DNA from: Strongyloides papillosus
Lineage: Eukaryota; Nematoda; Chromadorea; Rhabditida; Strongyloididae
Length of the DNA: 64,000 nt
Direction: 5' to 3'
Assembly: GCA_005656395.1 (NCBI GenBank)
Contig: SRSI01000079.1
Location: 744,001 to 808,000, forward strand
Shown here: piece after piece, positions 46,523-56,201 of the stretch
How the letters are laid out: each line of letters begins with the position of its first letter
Position numbering within the stretch: the first letter of the stretch is position 1
Notes under the pieces: generated by a model
Databases searched by the model: none
Told to the model about the DNA's origin: nothing
What the model saw: only the letters and a program-made list of their open reading frames with translations
Made by a program: the position numbers and the translations under genes

Positions 46523-49500
46523 ATGCCTAGAACCTCTACTAGATCTGAGCGAAACTTTTATCGGTATCTCAACACCCTAACCCACTCAGAGCAGGACGTA
46601 CTCATTATTAGGAGAGAGCAGGTCAGACTACACAGGCAGATAGTGCGACAAATTGTGTTAGAGATGGAGGAAAACAATGAACTTCCCTCGCTCAACCCAC
46701 AACCTCCTAATGAAAATGAACAACTCCCGCCAACTACTACCACCAATAATGGTATCAATGATGGAAATGGAAGTGGAAATAGTAATGATAATCCACGAAA
46801 TCTATCAATTTTGAATGGATCTGATCAATCTCATTCAGCTGTGAATCTCAATCAGCAGGCTGTGAATCTCAATCAGCAAGGTGTGAATTTCAGTCACCAA
46901 AGACCTATGTCTGGTCATCAAAATAATGTAATGCATGCAGGTGTGAATCTCAATCACCAAGGACCTATGTCTAATCTTCATAATAATGGAATGTTTTCAG
47001 CTGTGAATCTCAATCAGCATGGTGTGAATCTCAATCACCAAGGATCTGTGTCTGGTCATCATAATGGACTGTTGGAAGTCATACAAAATCCCCAAGCTAT
47101 TACGGAATTGATTCAACTTCTCCAACGTCTAGTACCACCAAATCCAAATGTTACAAATTTATCTACTTCTCATAGACCTCTCAATTCAAATGTTACAAAT
47201 TCAACTTCTTCTCATGGACTTAACGAAAATGGACTAAATGATACTGCTTGTCAACCAACTGTAACTCCACAAACGAGAATTCCAGAAAGACAAGATTGCT
47301 CGTATCTTCCAAGAAAACGTAACAAGCCCGATCTATTTACTGAGGAAAAAGTCTTTACTTCATGGTTTATCAAATTCAAAATTTATGTTCAACACTTACC
47401 TGAAGAAGAAAAATTGGAAAATCTCATCATGTTACTTGATGGAAAACCTCTGAATGACTTGGAACTGTACCCGGAACTTTTGGAGAATTATGAAGATCTT
47501 GTGAAACATCTACAAGATAACTACAACCAAAAGGAATCAAGGGATTCTGCAGCACGTGAACTACAACTACATCTTAGAACCAAACCAAAGCGCATTAATG
47601 ATCTGGATGAATATGCTTCAAAATTGGAAAAACTCGTGGACATCATTGAACGTGGATCTTCTAAGGAGTCTATAATGAGAAGAAAACTTGACCTTCTCGT
47701 TGACTGCATCCCCAATGAATGCAAATCCAAATGTGTATCAGTAAGACATTCAACTTTCCGTGAAGCCGTTACATATGTGAAAACAATTTGGAACTACGAT
47801 CTCACTGCAGCACTATCCACCAAAAGTAACAACAGCATCCTGAACCGCAACCAACCACCAAACCCCAATAGACATGATAAAACCAAAAGACATGAAAGTT
47901 CAAATGGAAAAGAAAACTCTCAAGTTAAATGTCATGGATGTGGAAAAATAGGACACATCAGACCTAGGTGCCCTGAAAATTTGTCAAATGTAAAAACTGG
48001 TAACAACATAATTCGCACAAAGCCTTACTGTGTCGAGAATATTCCTGAGAAAATTGAGGAACTTAAAAACCAAGAGTTGATAGCAATTGAAGTTCAAATT
48101 AACGATATCAATGTGGTAGCCTTATGTGACACTGGGACCAATGTAGTGACAGTACACCCAGATCTGGCAAATCATCTTGGACTGAAGAAGAACAAGTTAA
48201 TTCATATTGGTACAATTGCTGGAGGTAAAGCTGAGAAAATGTCTAATCAACCATTAACAGTAAGTTATAACTTCAAATCCACAGTTATAAAAGAAACAAT
48301 GATTGCAGCACAACCATGCTCATTCTCTCTTTATCAACTTATTATTGGTAATCAAGTTATGAAAAATCTTGGTCTTGAAATTGATGTCAAAAATTTATCT
48401 GTATCTGAAACTGTTCAACCCATGCCTACTTCTATGATTATTCAAAAAGGAAAAGAAATCTTTATCGAGGATGAATTTGTTAAAATCATTAAACACAACT
48501 TTCCAAATGCCTATGCCAAGTTTAGTGGTGATGTAGGACCTGGTAAAGTATATGTGGAGAAGATGGAATTTGAATTACGATCTCCTGAACCCATGAAAAT
48601 GTATCCTATACCTGAAAATCTCAAGGACGAACATACTAAATTGGTAAAACAAATGTTAGAACTTGATATTATTGAACCATCAACATCTACAAAAATTCAC
48701 CCAACTCTACTACTTCAAAAACCTGGTACTTCTGAATATAGATTTTTATTTGATGGCAGATTATATAATCAGTTAATGATAAAAATTAATTGTTATCCTA
48801 ATGATGCTAATAAAATCTTCTTAGAGTTAAAAGATTTTAATCATATCTCTAAAATAGATTTGTCTAATGCATTTCATCAGTTGTCAATACATAAAGATAA
48901 TCGTGAGTATTTTGCCTTCCATAGTCAATTAGGTACGATGCAGTATAAGCGCCTTGTAATGGGTGGCAAGAATTCTACAATCCTTTTCCAATTAGCCATG
49001 GAGCGCACCTTCAAATCTATAGAAAAATACATCAAGATATTTGTAGACGATATAATAATAGTAACTCCTGGATCATTTGAATTTCATCGTGATATATTAT
49101 TTAAATTCTTCAGTATATGCAACGATCTTGAGCTTAAAGTATCTCTTCCAAAATGTCAGTTTAATGCAAAATATATCAAATTTCTCTCATACAAAGTTGG
49201 ACCTGACGGTATTACTCCATGTGATGAATCAGTCGATAAACTGATAAGGAGACATGTACCAACTAGTAAGAAGGAATTGTACAACTTCCTTCAATCTGCT
49301 AGCTACTTTAGAAGATGTTTACCTGATTTTGCTTCAAAAACCGCCGATTTATTCACCCTTGCCGCTGGTAAAGATGGGAAAATTGAATTCTCGAAGGAAC
49401 ATTTAGCAGCATTTGAACAAGTCAAAGAAGATCTGATCAGTGCTCCTAAACTTGCTTTCTATAATCCTAGTTTCAAAACCTTCCTTACCACAGATGCAAG

Positions 49501-51181
49501 CAACAATGCTGTTGGAGCATATTTAAGTCAAGTTAATCCTGATACAAATGAGGAAAGGCCGATTGCTTTTTGGTCAGCCAAACTTCCCCCCACTGTTAAA
49601 GATAGATGCCCAACCTATACTGAACTTTATGCCATTGAACATGCTCTAAGATACTTTGGTTATTTAGTATCAAATATTGAACTCACCATTAGAAGTGATC
49701 ATAAATGTCTTGGTAAAATAATGTCTACCAACAATCGTAAGTATATTGAATTGCTACATGGTATTGATAAACATTTTTGCCGTATCACTTATATCCCTGG
49801 ACGTAACAACCAAGTAGCAGATCTCTTATCTCGCTTAAATGAACCAAAAGAATGTAATGCCATCACGAGAGCATCATCTGATCTCAAACACCAACTTATT
49901 ACACCTCTGAGTATGACAGAAAACATGACGAAGTTAATTAATAGTATGAATTTGATTGAAGCACAACAGAATGACAATGACATTATTGACGCACTTGAAA
50001 CTGGTCATGTTAAGAATCATCCAATATCTAAAAATGCTCAAGGAATTGTAAAGATTAATTTTGGTGGGTGTGAGAAAGTATACTTACCTGTCAAATTAAT
50101 CCCTCCAATTCTTGATCTAGCACACGACTACAACAACCACTATGGATACAAAAAAATGTTAAAAATGTTAGTTAACTGTTATTCTCCAGTACTTAAAAAG
50201 ATGATAAAGGAAAAGTTATCTTCATGTGATGTATGCTTAAAACACAATGTTGTACCAACCAATCATCCCATTCCTTCAAGTATTCCACCATATCAAGTTA
50301 TGGAAAATTTAGTTATGGACTTCTCTGGACCACACTCCGAAGAAGGTAAAAACAAAGAAAAATACTTGTTAGTAATAGTAGATTCAGCAAGTAAATATCT
50401 TTGGACAATTCCAATGCATACAACCACTGGTGAAGAAATTATAAAGGTCTTAACAAAATTATTCTTGGAATATGGTTTTTGCAAAACCATCAAAAGCGAC
50501 AACGCAAAATACTTTAATAATGAAAAGATGTTAACTTATTTAAAAAGTCTAAACATAGAAATGGTATTTACTACTCCATCACACTCTAGAGGAAACACAT
50601 TAGCTGAAGCAACCATTAGATATGTACATTTGGCAGTTGGTAAAGCCAAAAGTCAATTTAAATCTTCAATTGTAAGCTGGACTGAAATCTTGCCATGGAC
50701 CACATTTATTCATAATACAAATGTCTGTGAATCAACAAATACAACACCTTTCTCATTAATGTTTCTGAGAGAATCACCAAATCCCGTTGACATGTTTATG
50801 AAATCAAATAACATCTCTCTTTTTGAATCTAATAGAACTCATGCTGAACAACTTGAACTTGCCAGAATTGCTAGAGCAAATGCTAATGAATTTTACCAAT
50901 CTTATCGTGAAGAAGAAAATCTCAGATTGGCAAGCAAGGATGACTTTAAATTAAAGAAGGATCAACTATTCTACCTCAAAAATATCAAAAGAAAGAAAAA
51001 ATTTGATGCAGCTTATGTTGGACCATATGTAGCTGAAAGTTTTGATCCTGAAACCAATAAAGTCAAGTATTATAAGCCTACTGGTAAGAAGCTTTGGGAA
51101 TGTCATATCAGCAATGTCAAAATACCAAAGGAATCTCTTAAACTACCAAAGAATCCTGAAATTATGCTGGATGAAGTTTGA
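46523..51181 (+). CDS. Gag-Pol polyprotein of the LTR retrotransposon
   Basis: 1552 residues with no frameshift between gag and pol. The Gag part has an Asn/Gln/His-rich tandem repeat at about residues 105-185 built on VNLNQQ and VNLNHQG. A CX2CX4HX4C zinc knuckle has C470, C473, H478 and C483. The protease active site DTG is at 536-538. The reverse transcriptase carries the FVDD box at 840-843. RNase H follows (TTDAS, TELYAIEHAL, RSDHKCL, NNQVADLLSR). The integrase has a zinc-binding H..H..C..C region (SSCDVCLKH) and a D-D-35-E triad at D1266, D1326 and E1362. All key residues are in place, so the element could be active. The ORF starts 23 bases after the 5' LTR. There is no separate envelope ORF. 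Confidence 0.95.
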   Translation: MPRTSTRSERNFYRYLNTLTHSEQDVLIIRREQVRLHRQIVRQIVLEMEENNELPSLNPQPPNENEQLPPTTTTNNGINDGNGSGNSNDNPRNLSILNGSDQSHSAVNLNQQAVNLNQQGVNFSHQRPMSGHQNNVMHAGVNLNHQGPMSNLHNNGMFSAVNLNQHGVNLNHQGSVSGHHNGLLEVIQNPQAITELIQLLQRLVPPNPNVTNLSTSHRPLNSNVTNSTSSHGLNENGLNDTACQPTVTPQTRIPERQDCSYLPRKRNKPDLFTEEKVFTSWFIKFKIYVQHLPEEEKLENLIMLLDGKPLNDLELYPELLENYEDLVKHLQDNYNQKESRDSAARELQLHLRTKPKRINDLDEYASKLEKLVDIIERGSSKESIMRRKLDLLVDCIPNECKSKCVSVRHSTFREAVTYVKTIWNYDLTAALSTKSNNSILNRNQPPNPNRHDKTKRHESSNGKENSQVKCHGCGKIGHIRPRCPENLSNVKTGNNIIRTKPYCVENIPEKIEELKNQELIAIEVQINDINVVALCDTGTNVVTVHPDLANHLGLKKNKLIHIGTIAGGKAEKMSNQPLTVSYNFKSTVIKETMIAAQPCSFSLYQLIIGNQVMKNLGLEIDVKNLSVSETVQPMPTSMIIQKGKEIFIEDEFVKIIKHNFPNAYAKFSGDVGPGKVYVEKMEFELRSPEPMKMYPIPENLKDEHTKLVKQMLELDIIEPSTSTKIHPTLLLQKPGTSEYRFLFDGRLYNQLMIKINCYPNDANKIFLELKDFNHISKIDLSNAFHQLSIHKDNREYFAFHSQLGTMQYKRLVMGGKNSTILFQLAMERTFKSIEKYIKIFVDDIIIVTPGSFEFHRDILFKFFSICNDLELKVSLPKCQFNAKYIKFLSYKVGPDGITPCDESVDKLIRRHVPTSKKELYNFLQSASYFRRCLPDFASKTADLFTLAAGKDGKIEFSKEHLAAFEQVKEDLISAPKLAFYNPSFKTFLTTDASNNAVGAYLSQVNPDTNEERPIAFWSAKLPPTVKDRCPTYTELYAIEHALRYFGYLVSNIELTIRSDHKCLGKIMSTNNRKYIELLHGIDKHFCRITYIPGRNNQVADLLSRLNEPKECNAITRASSDLKHQLITPLSMTENMTKLINSMNLIEAQQNDNDIIDALETGHVKNHPISKNAQGIVKINFGGCEKVYLPVKLIPPILDLAHDYNNHYGYKKMLKMLVNCYSPVLKKMIKEKLSSCDVCLKHNVVPTNHPIPSSIPPYQVMENLVMDFSGPHSEEGKNKEKYLLVIVDSASKYLWTIPMHTTTGEEIIKVLTKLFLEYGFCKTIKSDNAKYFNNEKMLTYLKSLNIEMVFTTPSHSRGNTLAEATIRYVHLAVGKAKSQFKSSIVSWTEILPWTTFIHNTNVCESTNTTPFSLMFLRESPNPVDMFMKSNNISLFESNRTHAEQLELARIARANANEFYQSYREEENLRLASKDDFKLKKDQLFYLKNIKRKKKFDAAYVGPYVAESFDPETNKVKYYKPTGKKLWECHISNVKIPKESLKLPKNPEIMLDEV

Positions 51182-51196
51182 TCTTGGGTTGGTGAA

Positions 51197-51495
51197 GCAT
51201 GGAATAAAACATTCTACCAAACTACATCTCAGCAATAATCTCTGGATTGGAATGGACTCAATCCTTTTTCTTATATAATCTTAAATTTAATTCATTCATT
51301 TTATTTCACATTAAGTGAGACATTTTTAATTGTAATAACTTCTAGAAAACGTAAGTTAATATTTTCATTTTTATTGTATAGTGTTTTCATCTATTACAGG
51401 TGGACGCGCGTTTTCTATTCTTATATTGTTAAATAAAGGTTTCTCTTGATTTTGTTTTGAAAAAGGTACTCCAGTTGCATCTTAAAATTTTTACT
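51197..51495 (+). repeat. 3' LTR
   Basis: Identical to 46201-46499 by eye. It begins 16 bases after the stop of the polyprotein. The short GGGTTGGTGAA stretch just before it is the only candidate polypurine tract. CGTTA at 51496-51500 is the right target-site duplication. Confidence 0.93.
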
Positions 51496-51902
51496 CGTTA
51501 CAAATATCCAAAACTTGTCTAATATTTCAATTTAAGGAAAAACGTGTCTTTCATCTTTTTACTCACAGAATTAGGTTAAGATTGAAAAGAAATGTTGCAA
51601 AATCTGAAATAAATTTTCATTTTTACATTTTTTTGTTGAAAACCGTATAATATTTATATCAAATTACAAGAGAGCAAATTTTTCCCTAATATTTTATTAA
51701 ATTTTACATATAAACACGTTGGAAGAAAATAATACAAAAAAACAATAAAAAATAAAATTTCAATACTATGTCAATTCAATTTTATTATTTCATTAATATA
51801 CATTCCCATTACCAAGTCATTTTTATATACTTCTCTCCTATATCTGATTGAAAATAATGCCACATCTCTCAGTAATGTGGTCATTTTAACATTTTTTTAA
51901 AT
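51496..51902. other. AT-rich spacer
   Basis: About 400 bases right of the retrotransposon; beyond the CGTTA duplication nothing is recognised. Confidence 0.5.
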
Positions 51903-52385
51903 TTACCAATGTGTTTTTTGGGGAAATTTTTTGTTTAAAATTTCTAAAATTTCTTTTAATTTGTGTTTAAATCCCGTATCTTTATAAACATCATAATTCC
52001 GAGGAAAGAATTGAGGAGAGAATGTCTCTTCTTCATCATCAATTTGATTTTTAGAAGCACCAAACTTCTGAGGAGTGATACTCCCTAACTTACCAAAAAT
52101 TTGATTACTTAGTTCTTTTTGCATTTTTAAACCTTGTTTCTCATTTTCTGCTATAATAGGATTTCCCTGAACTAAACTTTCATAGTCTCCTTCTTTAATT
52201 GGATTATCAAGTAATCTAAGTGTTTCCATAAAAGCTATTGCAACCTCTCTTAATTTTGGATCTCTTAGTTCGTCAATTTTGTCAAATAATTTCAGATTAT
52301 CCAAATCCAAAGATGGTTGTGGTTTTGAATAAGAGAAATTGAAACAATTGAGTAAGAGAAGTAGAGAAATCAAGAGCTTATCCAT
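51903..52385 (-). CDS. Small secreted protein, unknown family
   Basis: 160 residues. Residues 1-20 (MDKLLISLLLLLNCFNFSYS) are a clear signal peptide. The mature part is Leu/Lys/Glu-rich, mostly helical in appearance (FDKIDELRDPKLREVAIAFM, FKHKLKEILEILNKKFPQ), with no Cys, so no disulfide fold. No dibasic-Gly sites suggest a neuropeptide precursor. It lies between the retrotransposon and the foldback element, within the interval that separates the two halves of the broken family copy. The codon composition and signal peptide argue for a real gene; no function can be named. Confidence 0.65.
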   Translation of the reverse strand: MDKLLISLLLLLNCFNFSYSKPQPSLDLDNLKLFDKIDELRDPKLREVAIAFMETLRLLDNPIKEGDYESLVQGNPIIAENEKQGLKMQKELSNQIFGKLGSITPQKFGASKNQIDDEEETFSPQFFPRNYDVYKDTGFKHKLKEILEILNKKFPQKTHW

Positions 52386-53415
52386 GAAATTTTCAGTTTG
52401 AAATTCAATTCAAAAAAATATATCAAACACAATTTTTTTGTCTTATATGCTCTAATTTACAACAAAAATTATTTTAATATGTTTTTATCTTTTAAATTTT
52501 TTAATATGTAAAGAAACAACAGATTAGAAATTTATTTTATGGAAACTAATAATAAATGTAATTTTTTCTTTAATAAAGAAATAAGAAAAGCAATTTTGTT
52601 TTCACTACAACGCGTAAAAAAAACAGCGCATTTTTTACCCTAAAAGATAATTTATCGTCAAACAATCAATTTATCTCCTATGAAAAAAAATATATTCAAA
52701 TTTTTACCTTATTAAAAAAATTACTTTTAACCTTCTCCACAATGAGAAAGAAATTTTTCTGCTAAAAAATAAATAAAAATAAGCAAATTTTATCAAGTGG
52801 AAATTTTGAGTATAATTGAATTTTCAAATTTTTTTTTAAATTATTTTTTTACTAAGTAATAATAAAAATTAATAATTCTGTATATTCACTTTAATAATTA
52901 CAAAAGATAATAGATGCGAATTTATAAATTTTAAGAGTAGTTTTTAAGTTTTTTCTAAATATTATGTACCGATCAAAGTAAAAAACAATTGTCTTTGAAA
53001 ACATTCTTCTCTCTATGTGAAAGCACTTTTTTTACAAACAAAAATAATGAAAAGCAAAAGCCATATTTGTAGTAAGTATAAAAATTCCCACCAAACGATA
53101 CAAAAATGCGAACAAATTTTTTACTATTTTTGCAAAATTTTGTTTAAAAACACTAGTTTAAGATTTTAATATTAATTTTAAGAAACATGAAAATAATTAA
53201 ATATAAAATTTACGAGAAACAGTTATTAAAAACTTCAAAATTATATCTGGGTAGATTTAACACAATACGGCTTTATTGTGGAACTTATTTTTATTTGCAA
53301 TATTCTTGTTAAAATGTAAAAAGTTTAATTGCTTTTTAATGAATTTGCACATATACATAAATTTTTCTGTAAGAACTACATTGGTTTTATTGTATTTTTC
53401 AATAAGTCTAGTATA
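52386..53415. other. AT-rich spacer
   Basis: About 1 kb of A/T runs with no supported feature. Confidence 0.5.
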
Positions 53416-54318
53416 CAGGGTGTTCAATAGTATGTTGAATAATTTGAATAAAATTAACTCTCTTCAATGTAGAGGTATTTCTGTGAGATTATATCTAAAT
53501 AAAAGTCTTATTTCTTACTTAAAAAATGCTTTAAACGCAATGTAAAATTATTAATTTAAAATGTAGTTATGACCAATTATGTGACCTCCATTTTTTTCCA
53601 TAATTTATAGGAGTTTTAACTTTTTTAAAAGAGTGTAACTTTTTGATAACGTAATACTTTTTACACTTATATACGCATCTTATAGCCCAACTTCTGTTCT
53701 ACAAAATGCTTAAAAAATTATCATTATATAGTTGTTTCAAGTTAAAAAATGAAGCATAAAATATTTTTTACTTTTACAATGGTGGAAATAATTTTTTCTT
53801 AGTTTCCACTATTTCTGCAAAAAAAAACAAAAAGCAAATTCACAATTATTATCATTCATTAACAATATTATATATAATTGAATATTTGTTGATCTTTATC
53901 ATCATAAATACGAATATTTTTCAATACTTTTTATTTATTAGTTAGACGATTGTATGAAAACTGTTTCTTATAAAATTATTCACATCTTCACATAAAATAA
54001 ATATATAATAATCAATCTTAAACCTTTTTATAGGAAATAAATTGGGCTATCAGATGCATGTAAAAGTGTAAAAAAACATTAAACTTTAATAAAGTTACAT
54101 CGTTTTGAAAAATTAAAAAATTCTAAAAATCATGTAAAAAAGAAAATTACATAAATAGTCATAACTACATTTTAAATAAATATTTTTACATTCTATTTGA
54201 AGCGTTTCTTAAGTAAGTAGTTGGGATTCCAAATGGATATAATTTTATAAAAATACGTCTACATTGAAGAGAGTTATTTTTCTTCAAATTTTTTTAATCT
54301 ACTGTTGAACACACTGTG
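53416..54318. mobile_element. Foldback/MITE-like element with mariner-type ends
   Basis: The left end CAGGGTGTTCAA, preceded by TA, is mirrored by TTGAACACACTGTG followed by TA. Inverted homology continues inward for almost 300 bases: 53416-53700 against 54030-54318, including matching blocks such as AACTCTCTTCAATGTAGA and TTTAAAATGTAGTTATGAC. The unique centre is about 330 bases and AT-rich. No transposase ORF. The TA flank and CAGGGTGTTC terminus fit the Tc1/mariner superfamily, so this is probably a non-autonomous derivative. The inverted arms have diverged by perhaps a quarter, so it is old. Confidence 0.78.
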
Positions 54319-54439
54319 TATTCTTTGCTTTCAGTTGCTAATTTTTCAGGTTTTGCAGTTTGTTTCCAATAAATAGTGTATTTTCATTTCCTAATTACTG
54401 AGTTCTTCAATATAATTACCAGTAAAGATAGATCACGAT

Positions 54440-54790
54440 AATCATGAAGTTGGTCACAATGTTAAATGATTGGCTCTACTCTGAGAATCTTTATTAAAAG
54501 TTTCCATACAATTGGTGCATTAGATTTTGACTCACATAATGTGTTAACATCTATATTAATAATAAATTTGTTCCTTTCATGAAAATTACGATAACCTTTA
54601 TATGGACATTTTACAACAACAATGTCAGATCTTGAATTAATATTAAAATCTTTGTATATTTTACTGCCGTCAGAATTTATAAACATAAGTGGAAATAGGT
54701 GCTTGTATGTAGTTCCTTGATAAACATATTGATAACCTCACTAAAACCAAAACATCCGTAATAAAGTCATTTGTAAAAAAACTATACTTT
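54440..54790 (-). pseudogene. 5' half of a secreted-protein family copy
   Basis: The piece reads INSRSDIVVVKCPYKGYRN (intact gene: [16 protein letters not shown]) followed by IVWKLLIKIL (intact: VKWKILTT). Upstream the degenerate signal-peptide region has a frame change near 54735. The 5' flank (54790-55160) also matches that of the intact gene. The homology stops where the 3' half at 42980-44010 would have to continue, apart from about 90 missing codons. Confidence 0.8.
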
Positions 54791-55160
54791 TTTTTAGAAA
54801 AAAAAACCTATTCCTTTATGACTTTTTTAATATTAAAAAATAGAATTTATCACTACATTATATTCAAACTTCATATAAATTTATTTAATACTTTATCAAA
54901 TGATAAAATTATATTTTTATTATCTTCAAAAAATGATTTAAATTAGAAAAGTCAATGGTACAATTGTGATATAAAAGTAGTTTATGAAAGAAAGAGGCAA
55001 GAATTATGATAATGCATTGATAATTTGTTTCAGTTTATGTTGTCATCACAATTATTTATTAGTTAAACTTTTTTTTATATTTTCTCTAAAACAATAATGT
55101 ATATGAGAATAAGAGTAAAGAAATACAACCACATATTAGTGTATGACGTAAGAAATTACC
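54791..55160. repeat. Second copy of the family 5' flank
   Basis: Matches 28030-28398 upstream of the intact member. The hairpin that follows this segment at 28399 is absent here. Confidence 0.7.
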
Positions 55161-56201
55161 ATATTTAATACAAAAATTTATTAATATGAAGACAAAAAAA
55201 ACTATAAACATCATAATTTAAATTCTTCGTTTTATACTTGATATTTCCTTAGCAGTAATTTTAATAATACCATGTCTTTTCATTTAATTTTCTGCATTTA
55301 TCAGATCATCAAAATTTAAACACCACTAGTACAATATGTAAAAAAAGTTTTTTAAATGTAAGACAAAAATCTCTTAAACAAAACGACTGTTTTTTATCTA
55401 ACGATGAGGAACTTTCTTTGCCTTTCTTTTGGTCATAATTTCTTACGCTGCTTTTTATACCCCATGGGTACCAAGATGTTTGCTTGAGAATGTACATAAT
55501 TTACAAGCATTCTTGAGAAAACTAATAAATCTTTTTGATATTTTAGTGTTTTTTATAGTTTATTGAAACTATTTTTGTGATAATTTTTAAATAATGACAA
55601 TATTTGTATTATTCTTTCAAAATTCAAGGCAATATTTTTCCAGCTTATGATGAACTTTAGCTGATTGTATTTGTATAGTGGCTTTTTAATACTTACAGAC
55701 ATAAGAAAGTTGTTACTTAATGTTTAGAAATTTCTATTTCTGGACTACAGATTAATTAACTGGTGTGGGTACAAAAATGAACCTCTGAAAGTGTAGGGAA
55801 AAAATCAACACGTTTTATATGAAAATACATACTTAACTTCTTTTAAATTTTCAGTAGATGACTCTGCTATGTACTGTCTGTTTGATTTTTTAATGAAAAT
55901 AGTTCTAAGTTAGATGAATCGTAAGCATAGAAACAACAAGCTGAATAATGTTCTTCATCAATTGAAAAAAAATATATTAATTCTTGAAAATTTATCTAAA
56001 AATTATAATTAAATGAATATAATTAAAAATTTCATATAATTGTTATTCAAAATTTGATTGAAATTGAATATAATTATGCTATAATTTACTGGAAAATTAG
56101 TGAAATTTAAATTAATTCTGCTAATATTCAAATATCTATTGAATTTTTTTTATTAATAGAGATAGTTTTTCCATAAAAATTATGGTTTTTTATTTCACGC
56201 A
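55161..56201. other. AT-rich spacer
   Basis: About 1 kb. A 62-residue minus-strand ORF at 55309-55497 has less biased composition (TSWYPWGIKSSVRNYD..) and may be a gene fragment, but nothing supports it further. Confidence 0.5.

Larger units (their letters stand above)
46201..51495 (+). mobile_element. Complete Ty3/Gypsy-like LTR retrotransposon
   Basis: 5.3 kb element made of a 299-bp LTR, a single Gag-Pol ORF and a second LTR. The two LTRs look identical base for base. CGTTA occurs directly before the left LTR and directly after the right LTR, a 5-bp target-site duplication. Domain order in the ORF is Gag, zinc knuckle, protease, reverse transcriptase, RNase H, integrase, the Ty3/Gypsy order. 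Intact ORF, identical LTRs and a clean duplication mean a recent insertion. It lies between the two halves of a broken family gene. Confidence 0.95.
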
